A DNA stretch of 38,990 nucleotides, taken from NCBI GenBank assembly GCA_016191995.1, contig JACPVA010000051.1:1-38990 (forward strand), in the 5' to 3' direction. The notes under the pieces were generated by a model that saw nothing but the letters and a program-made list of their open reading frames with translations, was not told where the DNA came from and did not search any database. Positions 15,076 through 23,357 of this stretch are shown here, one piece after another (position 1 is the first letter of the stretch; each line of letters starts with the position of its first letter). The position numbers were made by a program, and so were the translations under genes. This DNA is from Burkholderiales bacterium (GTDB lineage Bacteria; Pseudomonadota; Gammaproteobacteria; Burkholderiales; Burkholderiaceae_C).

Positions 15076-15643
15076 GGGCATTTCCGATCAGGAAGATCTT
15101 GGGGCGCGCGAGCACATCCCGCAAGAACGGCTCCGAGCGAGCCTTCGCTGCAAACTCGTCGAGCGCGAAGACCTTCGGATTGATCTCGCGGCCCAGGGTG
15201 GTCTGTGCCGGATACAGGGCCTCCACCACGTCGCGGAAGCCGGCATCGCCGACCAGGAGCACATCGATGTCACTGCCTGGCGCTTCCTCGCCGCGGGCGA
15301 CCGATCCGAAGACGAAGGCCAGCTTCACGCGCGCGGCCAGCGGCGCCAGCGCTGCCGAGAGCACGTCACCCAGGCCCGAGGTCTTGCGCAGGATGCTGGC
15401 CAGCTCGGCGAAGATCGGACCCCTGGTGTTGGCGCTGTAGACCTGCTGGTTGCCGCGCTTCTCGCGTCGCAGCAGCCCCGCCTCGGCCAGCTTGGTGAGT
15501 TCGCGCGTGATCGTGCCGGCCGGCAGCCCCGTGCGGCGAGCGACCTCCCGGCCATGCAGCGCTTCTTCCGGCCGCAGCAACAGCAGCTCGAGCACGCGGC
15601 GGCGGTACTCGGGGAACAGCAGCGAGGCCAGGGGTTGATGCAT
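15041..15643 (-). CDS. Winged-helix / MNT nucleotidyltransferase fusion protein
   Basis: A 200-residue protein with two parts. The N-terminal winged helix-turn-helix has LHGREVARRTGLPAGTITRE and a wing RREKRGNQQVYSAN, like ArsR/MarR-type regulators. The C-terminal MNT-type nucleotidyltransferase has VFGSVARGEEAPGSDIDVLL, supplying the GS and DxD residues, and a further acidic strand. Such proteins are commonly encoded beside a HEPN partner and could both modify it and autoregulate the operon. The start at 15643 gives the usual MHQPLASLLFPEYRRR opening. No strong ribosome binding site is visible, and an ATG at 15673 would add ten residues. It is the first gene of unit 2. Confidence 0.87.
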   Translation of the reverse strand: MHQPLASLLFPEYRRRVLELLLLRPEEALHGREVARRTGLPAGTITRELTKLAEAGLLRREKRGNQQVYSANTRGPIFAELASILRKTSGLGDVLSAALAPLAARVKLAFVFGSVARGEEAPGSDIDVLLVGDAGFRDVVEALYPAQTTLGREINPKVFALDEFAAKARSEPFLRDVLARPKIFLIGNAHDLEELAGHQP

Positions 15644-15680
15644 GGAAGGCGTCGATTGTCGCTTTATCTGCATCGATTTG

Positions 15681-15696
15681 CCAGGGGGGGGCCTGG
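15681..15696. promoter_or_regulatory. G8 tract inside a short inverted repeat
   Basis: CCAGG (15681-15685) and CCTGG (15692-15696) flank a homopolymer of eight G (15684-15691) about 40 bp upstream of the winged-helix/nucleotidyltransferase start. On the minus strand TTGACC lies just before it, so the tract could fall in the spacer of a promoter. Length change of the tract would alter promoter spacing. This is a suggestion only. Confidence 0.3.
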
Positions 15697-16070
15697 TCAA
15701 ACTCGATACAGCGACTACGGCCGCCTACCAGCTGAAGAACACCGGCAACATCATTCGCCGAGACGGCCTGCTCTACAAGCTGGACCTCCTGCTGCCGGAT
15801 CCGGCTCTGCCGATCCGCCTGCACGAGTGTCGCCAGCGAGCCCGTGGCAAGGGCGAGAAAGGCGCATCCGAACAGTCCACAACGATAAGCGGCCTATTCG
15901 CGCGGCTCCAGAACAGCGACAACCTGGAGGACGCGCCGCCAATCAGCATGCCAATCACGGTGCGGGGCCGGCAAGTCATCGCCCGCGTGTTCGCCTTCAG
16001 GCCAACGCGTGCTGAGACCTACCGTTCCAACGAGGGCGTGATCTCCACGGTCAACGGCCAGGCGCATGCC
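15697..16070. other. Unit 2 leader region, no confident gene
   Basis: About 370 bp without a recognised gene. On the plus strand a 153-codon frame (15642-16103) runs through it, and on the minus strand a hydrophobic stretch reads GCAFLALATGSLATLVQADR and runs on to QQEVQLVEQAV in a frame with no ATG. Either could be a small exported protein or a decayed gene. Neither has a start codon with a binding site or a known family. Confidence 0.35.
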
Positions 16071-16191
16071 GGGACTTCAAGAGCCCAGAAGAAGGCCCGC
16101 TGAAACCCGAGATCTCCAGCATTCATGCGGGTATGCGGGTGGCAACCGGGCCGGCGTGGGACGCGAGCCCCTACATCAGAACGATGTCGTA
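16071..16191. repeat. rng 3' end and flank, chromosomal copy (start of unit 2)
   Basis: The rng-linked member of the pair with 12790-12908. It spans the last seven codons of rng, its TAG stop at 16171 and about 100 bp downstream, ending at GGGACTTCAAG. Because the gene remains intact here, this copy could have been restored or donated by an inserting element. Confidence 0.88.
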
Positions 16192-17643
16192 CTGCTCCGG
16201 CCCCAGCACCGGATCGGTGCTCAGCGAGATCGGCTTGCCGATGAAGGCCGACAGCTCGGCCAGGTGCGCGCCCTCCTCGTCGAGCAGCATCTCGACCACC
16301 GCCGCGCTGGCGACGACGCGGAATTCCCTGGGGTCAAACTGACGCGCCTCGCGCAGGATCTCGCGCAGGATGTCGTAGCACACGGTGCGCGCGGTGCGCA
16401 CCTGGCCGCGGCCGCCGCAGGTCGGGCAGGGCTCGCACAGCATCTGCGCCAGGCTCTCGCGCGTGCGCTTGCGCGTCATCTCCACCAGCCCGAGCTGGGT
16501 GAAGCCGCTGATCGTCGTGCGCACGCGGTCGCGCGCGAGCTGCTTGCGCAGCTCGGCCAGCACCGCCTGCCGGTGCTCCTCGCGCACCATGTCGATGAAG
16601 TCGACGACGATGATGCCGCCCAGGTTGCGCACCCGCAGCTGGCGCGCGATCGCGCCGGCGGCCTCGAGGTTGGTCTTGAAGACGGTGTCGTCGAAGTTGC
16701 GCGCGCCGACGTAGCCGCCGGTGTTGACGTCGACCGTCGTCAGCGCCTCGGTCGGGTCGATGATCAGGTAGCCGCCGCTCTTGAGGTCGACGCGCCGGCC
16801 GAGCGCGCGCACGATCTCCTCCTCGATGCCGAAGAGGTCGAAGATCGGCCGCTCGCCGCGGTACAGGTCGAGCTTGTCGACCGCGCGCGGCATGTAGCGG
16901 CGGCCGAAGGCCTGCAGGGCCTCGAACTGCAGCTTCGAGTCGATGCGCACGGTCTGCGTGCCTTCGCCGGTGAGGTCGCGCAGCACACGCTCGGCGAGGC
17001 TGAGGTCCTGGTGCAGCAGCGTGCCCGGCGGGCTGGCGAGCGCGCGCTCGCGGATCGTCGCCCACACGGCGCGCAGGTAGGCGATGTCGTCGGCGAGCTC
17101 CTCGTCGGTCGCATCCTCGGCGTTGGTGCGCAGGATGAAGCCGCCGACCGCGGCGCCGTCCTGCGTCGACAGCCGCTGCACGCGCTCGCGCAGCTGCTCG
17201 CGCAGCTCCTGCGGGCCGATCTTCTGCGAGATGCCGATATGCCGGTCCTGCGGCAGGAAGACCAGCAGCCGGCCGGCGATCGAGATCTGCGTCGACAGCC
17301 GCGCCCCCTTGCTGCCGATCGCATCCTTGACGACCTGCACCGTCAGCGTCTGCCCGTCGTGCAGCCGGCGCTCGATCGGCACCGGCGGCGCGTCGCCGCG
17401 GCCGCCGCCGTTGCCGTCGTACAGGTCGGCGACATGCAGGAACGCGGCGCGCTCCAGGCCGATGTCGATGAAGGCGCTCTGCATGCCGGGCAGCACGCGC
17501 GCGACCTTGCCGAGGTAGACGTTGCCGACCTGGCCGCGCTCGAGCGTGCGCTCGATATAGAGGTCCTGCAACGCCGCGTTCTCGACGACGGCCACGCGCG
17601 TTTCCTGCGGGGCCCAGTTGATCAGGATGTCCTGGCTGGCCAT
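16171..17643 (-). CDS. rng: Ribonuclease G
   Basis: A 490-residue endoribonuclease of the RNase E/G family, which matures the 5' end of 16S rRNA and degrades mRNA. The N-terminal S1 domain (VGNVYLGKVARVLPGMQSAF about 39-58) is followed by the DNase I-like catalytic core, with metal ligands Asp305 in TTVDVNTGG and Asp348 in VVDFIDM. The zinc link is at Cys403/Cys406/Cys409 (CEPCPTCGGRG). Length fits RNase G and excludes RNase E, which has a long C-terminal scaffold. Start ATG at 17643 opens MASQDILINWAPQETRVAVV, the family beginning. The stop codon lies inside a duplicated sequence where the accessory array begins, but the reading frame is intact. It follows maf after 146 bp. Confidence 0.97.
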   Translation of the reverse strand: MASQDILINWAPQETRVAVVENAALQDLYIERTLERGQVGNVYLGKVARVLPGMQSAFIDIGLERAAFLHVADLYDGNGGGRGDAPPVPIERRLHDGQTLTVQVVKDAIGSKGARLSTQISIAGRLLVFLPQDRHIGISQKIGPQELREQLRERVQRLSTQDGAAVGGFILRTNAEDATDEELADDIAYLRAVWATIRERALASPPGTLLHQDLSLAERVLRDLTGEGTQTVRIDSKLQFEALQAFGRRYMPRAVDKLDLYRGERPIFDLFGIEEEIVRALGRRVDLKSGGYLIIDPTEALTTVDVNTGGYVGARNFDDTVFKTNLEAAGAIARQLRVRNLGGIIVVDFIDMVREEHRQAVLAELRKQLARDRVRTTISGFTQLGLVEMTRKRTRESLAQMLCEPCPTCGGRGQVRTARTVCYDILREILREARQFDPREFRVVASAAVVEMLLDEEGAHLAELSAFIGKPISLSTDPVLGPEQYDIVLM

Positions 17644-17789
17644 GCATGCAGTCTAGGCGAGCGCGGCACCTCGGCTGCTCGGGACCATCCCCCGGGACAG
17701 GGGGCAGGCCGCAGCGGCCGGGGCTGCGCCCGGGCGGCAGCGTCCGCGGCACCGAACTCGACGCGGCAACTGCGCCGCGCGCAATGCGA

Positions 17790-18392
17790 TCAGACCGCCA
17801 GCCTCAGCCCTGCCGCGCGCAGCAGTTGCGCGGTCTCGTACAGCGGCAGCCCCATGATGCCGGAATGGCTGCCGTCGACATGCGCGATCCAGCCCGCCAG
17901 CGCGCCCTGGATGGCGTAGGCACCGGCCTTGCCGAAGGGCTCGCCCGTGGCGACATAGGCGTCGATCGTCGCCGCCGGCAGCGACGCGAAGCGGACATGC
18001 GAAACCTGCAGCGCCTGCCGCCCGCGGCGCCCATGCCGCAGTGCGACCGCGGTCAGCACGCGGTGCGTGCGCCCGGACAGTGCGCGCAGCGTGGCCGCAG
18101 CCTCGGCCGCATCGGCCGGCTTGCCGAGGATTCGCCGGCCGAGCGCGACCGTCGTGTCGGCGCACAGGATCGCGCCCGGTGCCAGACCCCGTCGGGCGTG
18201 ACGCGCGACCGCCGCGCGCAGCTTGGCGCGCGTGACGCGGACGACGTAGTCCGCAGGCAGCTCGCCCAGCCGCGGCGCCTCCAGCGCCTCGGCGTCCTCG
18301 TCGTCGTCGGGCAGCAGCAGCTCGGGCTGCACGCCGATCTGCGCCAGCAGCTGCAGCCGGCGCGGGCTCTGCGACGCGAGGTAGACGCGCAT
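17790..18392 (-). CDS. maf: Maf/YceF-family nucleoside triphosphate pyrophosphatase
   Basis: A 200-residue house-cleaning pyrophosphatase that hydrolyses non-canonical or modified nucleoside triphosphates. Diagnostic parts are [16 protein letters not shown] at residues 5-20, the catalytic [10 protein letters not shown] segment and [14 protein letters not shown] with its conserved Lys. An acidic [10 protein letters not shown] loop is inserted after the first motif. The ATG at 18392 gives the canonical [12 protein letters not shown] start and lies four bases from the rlmH stop, so the two are co-transcribed. Subfamily choice between YhdE (dTTP/UTP) and YceF (m7GTP) cannot be made with certainty; the position in the rsfS-rlmH operon fits the YhdE type. 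Confidence 0.95.
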   Translation of the reverse strand: MRVYLASQSPRRLQLLAQIGVQPELLLPDDDEDAEALEAPRLGELPADYVVRVTRAKLRAAVARHARRGLAPGAILCADTTVALGRRILGKPADAAEAAATLRALSGRTHRVLTAVALRHGRRGRQALQVSHVRFASLPAATIDAYVATGEPFGKAGAYAIQGALAGWIAHVDGSHSGIMGLPLYETAQLLRAAGLRLAV

Positions 18393-18396
18393 CGCC

Positions 18397-18876
18397 TCAC
18401 TCCCGGTGGTAGGGGAGGCCGGCCCCGATGGACCACGCGCGGTACAGCGCCTCGGCCAGCAGCACGCGTGCCAGCGCATGCGGCAGCGTCAGGTCCGACA
18501 GCCGCAGCGTCTCGTCGGCGCGGGCCTTGATCGAGGCATCCAGGCCGTCGGGGCCGCCGATCAGCAACGCGACGTCGCGGCCGTCGGCCTGCCAGCGGCG
18601 CAGCCGCTCGGCGAGCTGCGCGCTGGCGATGCGCTCGCCTCGCTCGTCGAGGACGACGCGGCGCCAGGGCGTGCCGCTGCCGGCCAGCGCCGCCTCCAGC
18701 CGCGCCGCCTCGGCGGCCATGCACTGCGCCGGCGTGCGTCCGCCGCTGCGCGGCTCGGCCTTGACCTCGACGAGCCCGAAGCGCCACTCGGGCGGGAAGC
18801 GCTTGGCGAAGTCGGCCCAGGCCGCATCGGCCCAGGCCGGCTGCCGCTGGCCGACCGCGACGACGCGCAGCCGCAC
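18397..18876 (-). CDS. rlmH: 23S rRNA pseudouridine-1915 N3-methyltransferase
   Basis: A 159-residue SPOUT methyltransferase that methylates pseudouridine 1915 in helix 69 of 23S rRNA. The SAM-binding trefoil knot is marked by [12 protein letters not shown] and by the C-terminal words [20 protein letters not shown] and [13 protein letters not shown], which is the invariant RlmH ending. Start is GTG at 18876, giving [15 protein letters not shown], the family start. It lies 19 bp after the rsfS stop and directly before maf. The size and motif order are normal. Confidence 0.97.
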   Translation of the reverse strand: MRLRVVAVGQRQPAWADAAWADFAKRFPPEWRFGLVEVKAEPRSGGRTPAQCMAAEAARLEAALAGSGTPWRRVVLDERGERIASAQLAERLRRWQADGRDVALLIGGPDGLDASIKARADETLRLSDLTLPHALARVLLAEALYRAWSIGAGLPYHRE

Positions 18877-18895
18877 CGCGCCCTCGTGCAGTGCT

Positions 18896-19585
18896 CTACC
18901 CGCGCGCCGCGCGCCGGCGCGCCGGCGTCTTCGTCGCGGCGGCGCTGGCGGCGGTGCCGGCCTTGGCCGGCGGCCGCTTCGGTGCGGCCCTCCTCGTTGC
19001 CGCCGCGCCTGCCGCGACCTTGGCCGCCGGCTTCTTCGGCGCCGCCTTCTTCGCCCCCGCCGGCCTCGCGGCCGCCTTCGCCGCCGGCTTCGTCGCCGCC
19101 GGCTTCTTCGGCGCCGGCGGCTTGCCCGCGGCCTTGCCCGCGTCAGCCGTCGTTGCCGCCGGCTTCGCCGCGGCGGCCTTCCTGGTGGCCGGCTGCGCGG
19201 CGGCGGCCTTCTTCGCCGGCGTACGGCCCGGCTTGCCTGTCGCGCCGATCTTCATGCGCACCGGCTTGCCGCCCCAGATCTCCTCGAGGTGGTAGTAGTC
19301 CCGGATCGCCGGCTGCATGATGTGCGCGACCGCGGCGCCGCAGTCGACGATGATCCACTCGCCGCTGGCCTCGCCCTCGGTGCGCAGCACCTGCAGGCCG
19401 CGCGCCTTGACGGTCTCGCGCACGCTGGACGCCAGCGCCTTGGTCTGGCGGTTGCTGGTGCCCGAGGCGATGATCACGCGCTCGAACAGCGGCGAGAGCG
19501 CCTCGGTGTCGAAGACGACGATGTGCTGGGCCTTGACGTCTTCCAGGCCATCGACGATGGCGCGCTGCAGTTTTCGGATGTCCAT
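18896..19585 (-). CDS. rsfS: Ribosomal silencing factor RsfS with long Lys/Ala/Pro-rich tail
   Basis: Residues 1 to about 115 are the RsfS/Iojap domain: [52 protein letters not shown] and [10 protein letters not shown]. RsfS binds ribosomal protein L14 and blocks subunit joining under starvation. Ordinary RsfS proteins end near here. This one continues for about 114 more residues made almost only of Ala, Lys, Pro and Thr ([20 protein letters not shown] and similar), resembling histone H1-like or AlgP-like tails. The tail is strongly basic and could bind rRNA or DNA. The stop codon of nadD and the start of rsfS abut with no gap. Confidence 0.95.
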   Translation of the reverse strand: MDIRKLQRAIVDGLEDVKAQHIVVFDTEALSPLFERVIIASGTSNRQTKALASSVRETVKARGLQVLRTEGEASGEWIIVDCGAAVAHIMQPAIRDYYHLEEIWGGKPVRMKIGATGKPGRTPAKKAAAAQPATRKAAAAKPAATTADAGKAAGKPPAPKKPAATKPAAKAAARPAGAKKAAPKKPAAKVAAGAAATRRAAPKRPPAKAGTAASAAATKTPARRRAARG

Positions 19586-20179
19586 TCAGCGGGCGTTGCC
19601 TTCCCTGTAGAGAGTGTGGAGGTCAATATAACGTGCCACCGCGGGCGGCACCAGATCGTCGATCGGCGCGCCGCGCGCGACGCGCGCGCGAATCTCGGTC
19701 GACGAGATGTCGAGCATCGCCAGCGGCACGACGCGGTGCGGGTGCCGTAGCACCTCGGCATGCGGCGCCGGATGCAGCCCCGGGCGGTTCGCGACCGCCA
19801 GCGTGACGCGCGCGAGCAGCTCGCGCCAGTCCTGCCAGGTATGCAGCCCGGCATACTGGTCGGCGCCGATCAGCAGCACCCACTCGGCGCCGGGCTCGCG
19901 CGCCTGCAGCGCGCGTACGGTGTCGAGCGTGTAGCTCGGCCCGGCGCGGTCGAGCTCGATGCGGTCGAGGACGAAGCGCGGCTCGCCGTCGATCGCGAGC
20001 CGCACCATCGCCTCGCGGTGCTGCGCCGGCGTGACGGTGCGCGTCTTCTGCCACGGCTGGCCGGCCGGGATCCAGCGCACCTCGGCCAGCGCGAGTTGCA
20101 CCAGCGCGCTCGCCGCCAGCGCGACATGCGCGCGGTGCGGCGGGTCGAAGCTGCCGCCGAACAGGCCGATGCGCTTCAC
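19586..20179 (-). CDS. nadD: Nicotinate-nucleotide adenylyltransferase
   Basis: A 197-residue nucleotidyltransferase that joins nicotinate mononucleotide with ATP to make deamido-NAD, a late step of NAD synthesis. The phosphate-binding motif GLFGGSFDPPHRAHVAL (HxGH-like) is at residues 5-21, and the second signature ISSTEIRARV is near residue 160. Start is GTG at 20179, because the frame upstream is Arg-rich shadow sequence of hemF and the family begins (M)KRIGLFGGSFDP. It starts 10 bp after the hemF stop and ends directly at rsfS, so hemF-nadD-rsfS-rlmH-maf is a tight operon. Confidence 0.96.
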   Translation of the reverse strand: MKRIGLFGGSFDPPHRAHVALAASALVQLALAEVRWIPAGQPWQKTRTVTPAQHREAMVRLAIDGEPRFVLDRIELDRAGPSYTLDTVRALQAREPGAEWVLLIGADQYAGLHTWQDWRELLARVTLAVANRPGLHPAPHAEVLRHPHRVVPLAMLDISSTEIRARVARGAPIDDLVPPAVARYIDLHTLYREGNAR

Positions 20180-20189
20180 CGGGCTCGCT

Positions 20190-21185
20190 TCACGACGGGT
20201 CCGATGCCGCCGCCGGCGTGGCCGGCAGCGGCGCCGACACGGCTGGCGGCGACGGCGGCGCGCCGTCCTCGGCCCACTCGCGCGGGCGCAGGAAGTCGGT
20301 ATACAGCCGCGCCTCGGGCGTGCCCGGCGCCGGCTGCCAGGCATAGCGCCACTTCACGACCGGTGGCATCGACATCAGGATGCTCTCGGTGCGGCCGCCG
20401 CTTTGCAGCCCGAACAGCGTGCCGCGGTCGTGCACGAGGTTGAACTCGACATAGCGGCCGCGCCGGTAGGCCTGGAAGTCGCGCTCCCGTTCGCCATAGG
20501 CGATCTCGCGCCGGCGGCGCAGGATCGGCAGGTAGGCGCCGTCGAAGGCGTCGCCGACCGCGCGCATCAGCGCGAAGCTGCGCTCGAATCCAAGCTCGCC
20601 GAAATCGTCGAAGAAGATGCCGCCGACGCCGCGCGGCTCGCCGCGGTGCGCGAGGAAGAAGTAGCGGTCGCACCAGCGCTTGAAGCGCGGGTACAGCTCG
20701 GCGCCGAACGGCGCCAGCGCATCGCGGCAGGCACGGTGGAATTGCGCCGCGTCGTCCTCGAAGCCGTAATACGGGGTCAGGTCCATGCCGCCGCCGAACC
20801 ACACCACCGGCGCCGCCCCCGCCGGCCGCGCGGCGAACATGCGAACGTTCATGTGCGCGGTCGGCACGTAGGGGTTGCGCGGGTGGACGACGAGCGACAC
20901 GCCCATGGCCTCGAACGGCGCGCCCGCCAGTTGCGGACGTGCCGCGGTCGCCGACGGCGGCAGCGCCGGCCCGCGCACATGGCTGAAGTTGCAGCCGCCG
21001 CGCTCGAACACGTCCCCGTCCTCGACCAGCCGCGTCAGCCCGTCGCCCTGCAGCCGCTCGCCCGGCGCACGCACCCAGCCGTCAGTGACGAAGGGCTTGC
21101 CGTCCTCGGCCTGCAACGCTGCGACCAGGCGATCCTGCAGCTGCGTCAGGTACGCGCGCACGGCCGCGGTGTCGGGGTCGCTCAT
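20190..21185 (-). CDS. hemF: Oxygen-dependent coproporphyrinogen III oxidase
   Basis: A 331-residue enzyme that converts coproporphyrinogen III to protoporphyrinogen IX with O2. Conserved stretches are [70 protein letters not shown] and [17 protein letters not shown]. The catalytic Asp and His residues of these blocks are present. The C terminus carries an extra Pro/Ala-rich tail of about 30 residues not needed for the fold. It implies an aerobic or microaerobic lifestyle. It lies between purD (55-bp gap) and nadD on the minus strand. Confidence 0.97.
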   Translation of the reverse strand: MSDPDTAAVRAYLTQLQDRLVAALQAEDGKPFVTDGWVRAPGERLQGDGLTRLVEDGDVFERGGCNFSHVRGPALPPSATAARPQLAGAPFEAMGVSLVVHPRNPYVPTAHMNVRMFAARPAGAAPVVWFGGGMDLTPYYGFEDDAAQFHRACRDALAPFGAELYPRFKRWCDRYFFLAHRGEPRGVGGIFFDDFGELGFERSFALMRAVGDAFDGAYLPILRRRREIAYGERERDFQAYRRGRYVEFNLVHDRGTLFGLQSGGRTESILMSMPPVVKWRYAWQPAPGTPEARLYTDFLRPREWAEDGAPPSPPAVSAPLPATPAAASDPS

Positions 21186-21240
21186 CGCTCGTCCTGCCGC
21201 GTCGGCCCGATCGCGCGCGCCGCGCCGCCGGCGCCGCCGC

Positions 21241-22524
21241 TCAACGCGGCCGGATCGCGCGGTGCCCGATATCGCGCCGCCACACGGCCCCGTCGAGGTG
21301 GATGCGGCCGACGCCGTCGTAGGCGCGCTGCTGCGCCACGCGCGCCGAGTCGCCGAGCGCGGTCACGCACAGCACGCGCCCGCCGCTGCTGACGAGCCGG
21401 CCGTCGTGCAGCGCGGTGCCGGCGTGGAAGACCATCAGCTCGTCGCTGTCGGCCGGCACGCCGGTGACGAGGTCGCCGGTGCGCGGCCGGCCGGGGTAGC
21501 CGCTCGCCGCCATCACGACGCCGAGCGCGACGCGCCGGTCCCACTGCAGGTCGGCCTTGTCGAGCGTACCGTCGCAGGCGTGCATCAGCAGCTCGAACAG
21601 GTCGCTCTTCATGCGCATCAGGATCGGCTGCGTCTCCGGGTCGCCGAGCCGGGCGTTGAACTCGACCACGCGCGGCCGGCCCTGGGTATCGATCATCAGC
21701 CCGGCGTAGAGGAAGCCGGTGAACGGCGTGCCGTCGCGCGCCATGCCGGCGATCGCCGGGTGGACGATCTCGCGCATCACGCGCGCGTGCACCTCGGGGG
21801 TGACGATCGGCGCCGGCGAGTAGGCACCCATGCCACCGGTGTTGGGGCCGGTATCGCCGTCGCCGACACGCTTGTGGTCCTGGCTGGTCGCCAGCGGCAG
21901 CGCGTCGCGGCCGTCGCTGACGACGATGAAGCTCGCCTCCTCGCCGTCCAGAAACTCCTCGATGACGACGCGTGCCACGCCGCCGGCATGCTGCACGCCG
22001 AGCGTGTTGGCGCCGAGCATGTCGTCGATCGCCGCATGCGCCTCGGCCGCGGTCGCGGCGACGACCACGCCCTTGCCGGCGGCCAGCCCGTCGGCCTTGA
22101 CGACGATCGGCGCGCCGTGCTCGTCGACATGCGCGTGCGCCTGCGCCGCGCTCGTGAACGCGGCGTACAGCGCAGTCGGGATGCCGTGGCGCTGCATGAA
22201 GTCCTTGGCGAAGGCCTTGGAGCTCTCGAGCCGCGCCGCCGCCTGCGTCGGGCCGAAGATGCGCAGCCCGCGCGCGCGGAACAGGTCGACGATGCCGGCC
22301 GCCAGCGGCGCCTCGGGGCCGACGACGGTCAGCGCCACGCCCTCGGCGGCGGCGAAGTCGGCCAGCTCGGCCAGGTCGGTGATCGGGACGTTGTGCAGCG
22401 CCGGGTCGGCCGCGGTGCCGCCGTTGCCGGGGGCGACGAACACCGTCTGCACGCGCGCGCTGCGCGCCAGCTTCCAGGCGATCGCATGCTCGCGCCCGCC
22501 GCCGCCGACGACGAGCGCCTTCAT
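21241..22524 (-). CDS. purD: Phosphoribosylamine-glycine ligase (GAR synthetase)
   Basis: A 427-residue ATP-grasp enzyme of purine synthesis, joining phosphoribosylamine and glycine. Motifs: [16 protein letters not shown] at the start, [34 protein letters not shown] (ATP-grasp), [15 protein letters not shown] and [14 protein letters not shown]. Normal length and no anomaly. Its ATG overlaps the yebC stop codon in the 4-bp word ATGA, so the two genes are translationally coupled. Confidence 0.98.
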   Translation of the reverse strand: MKALVVGGGGREHAIAWKLARSARVQTVFVAPGNGGTAADPALHNVPITDLAELADFAAAEGVALTVVGPEAPLAAGIVDLFRARGLRIFGPTQAAARLESSKAFAKDFMQRHGIPTALYAAFTSAAQAHAHVDEHGAPIVVKADGLAAGKGVVVAATAAEAHAAIDDMLGANTLGVQHAGGVARVVIEEFLDGEEASFIVVSDGRDALPLATSQDHKRVGDGDTGPNTGGMGAYSPAPIVTPEVHARVMREIVHPAIAGMARDGTPFTGFLYAGLMIDTQGRPRVVEFNARLGDPETQPILMRMKSDLFELLMHACDGTLDKADLQWDRRVALGVVMAASGYPGRPRTGDLVTGVPADSDELMVFHAGTALHDGRLVSSGGRVLCVTALGDSARVAQQRAYDGVGRIHLDGAVWRRDIGHRAIRPR

Positions 22525-23249
22525 GCCTCGTCCATCTCGGCGTTGTGGTAGACCGCCTGCACGTCGTCCAGGTCTTCCAGCACGTCGAGCAGCTTGCGCA
22601 TGCGCTGCGCGTCCTCGCCCGCCAGCTCGACCGTATTGCCCGGGCGCATCGTGACCTCGGCCAGCTCGGGCACGAGGCCGGCGGCCTGCAGCGCGTCGCG
22701 CACCGACTCGAAGTCGGCCGGCGCGCTGAGCACCTCGACCGCACCGTCGTCGTCGGCGATCACGTCCTCGGCGCCGGCCTCCAGCGCCACTTCCATCACC
22801 TGGTCCTCGCTCGTGCCGGGGGCGAAGACGAGCTGGCCGCAGTGCTTGAACTGGAACGCCACCGAGCCGTCGGTGCCGAGGTTGCCGCCGTACTTGGAGA
22901 AGGCGTGCCGGACCTCGGCCACGGTGCGCACGCGGTTGTCGGTCATGCAGTCGACGATGATCGCCGCGCCGCCGATGCCGTAGCCCTCGTAGCGGACCTC
23001 CTCGTACTGGATGCCCTCGAGCGCGCCGCTGGCCTTGTCGATGTTGTACTTGATGCGGTCGGCCGGCATATTGGCGGCCTTGGCCTTGTCGATCGCCAGC
23101 CGCAGCCGCGGGTTGGCTGTGGCGTCGCCGCCGCCGGAGCGCGCCGCGACCGTGATCTCACGGATGATCCGGGTCCAGATCTTGCCGCGCTTCTCGTCCT
23201 GGCGGCCCTTGCGGTGCTGGATATTGGCCCATTTGGAATGTCCGGCCAT
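22521..23249 (-). CDS. yebC: YebC/PmpR family regulatory or translation factor (TACO1 family)
   Basis: A 242-residue protein starting [18 protein letters not shown], the invariant family beginning. Other conserved words are [37 protein letters not shown] and [16 protein letters not shown]. Members have been described as DNA-binding regulators, and more recently as ribosome-associated factors that relieve stalling on proline-rich motifs. The latter fits the Pro-rich proteins of this genome, though this is inference. First gene of the eight-gene minus-strand housekeeping run. Divergent from the HerA-like ATPase with a 108-bp gap. Confidence 0.97.
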   Translation of the reverse strand: MAGHSKWANIQHRKGRQDEKRGKIWTRIIREITVAARSGGGDATANPRLRLAIDKAKAANMPADRIKYNIDKASGALEGIQYEEVRYEGYGIGGAAIIVDCMTDNRVRTVAEVRHAFSKYGGNLGTDGSVAFQFKHCGQLVFAPGTSEDQVMEVALEAGAEDVIADDDGAVEVLSAPADFESVRDALQAAGLVPELAEVTMRPGNTVELAGEDAQRMRKLLDVLEDLDDVQAVYHNAEMDEA

Positions 23250-23357
23250 GGCGGGGGCGAGCTCCTGGGGTGAATCCGTGAGTTTACCGGCCGGCCGGCG
23301 CCCGCCCCGCACCGGTAGACTCGCGCTCCAACGGCGAACGTCCCCTGGAAGCTCCTC

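Larger units (their letters stand above)
10989..16191 (-). mobile_element. Two-unit cassette-like array at the 3' end of rng
   Basis: Read on the minus strand from rng, the segment consists of unit 2 (16191 to 12909, about 3.3 kb) and unit 1 (12908 to 10998, about 1.9 kb). Each unit begins with a 119-121 bp copy of the last codons of rng plus its flank, then holds same-strand toxin-antitoxin-like genes, then ends with a 125-bp inverted-repeat block placed 13-44 bp after the last stop codon. A 9-bp boundary word is found at 16183-16191 and 12900-12908 (TACGACATC on the minus strand) and at 10989-10997 (TGCGACATC). No recombinase gene is present inside. The repeat layout is seen directly; that it is a mobile system, moved in trans, is inference. 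Alternatives are tandem duplication by homologous recombination or remnants of an island that lost its integrase. Confidence 0.55.

Noticed and set aside
15642..16103. 153-codon plus-strand gene opposite unit 2
   Set aside because: No recognised family and no binding site; it begins at the divergent start of the nucleotidyltransferase gene and runs into the rng-end repeat.
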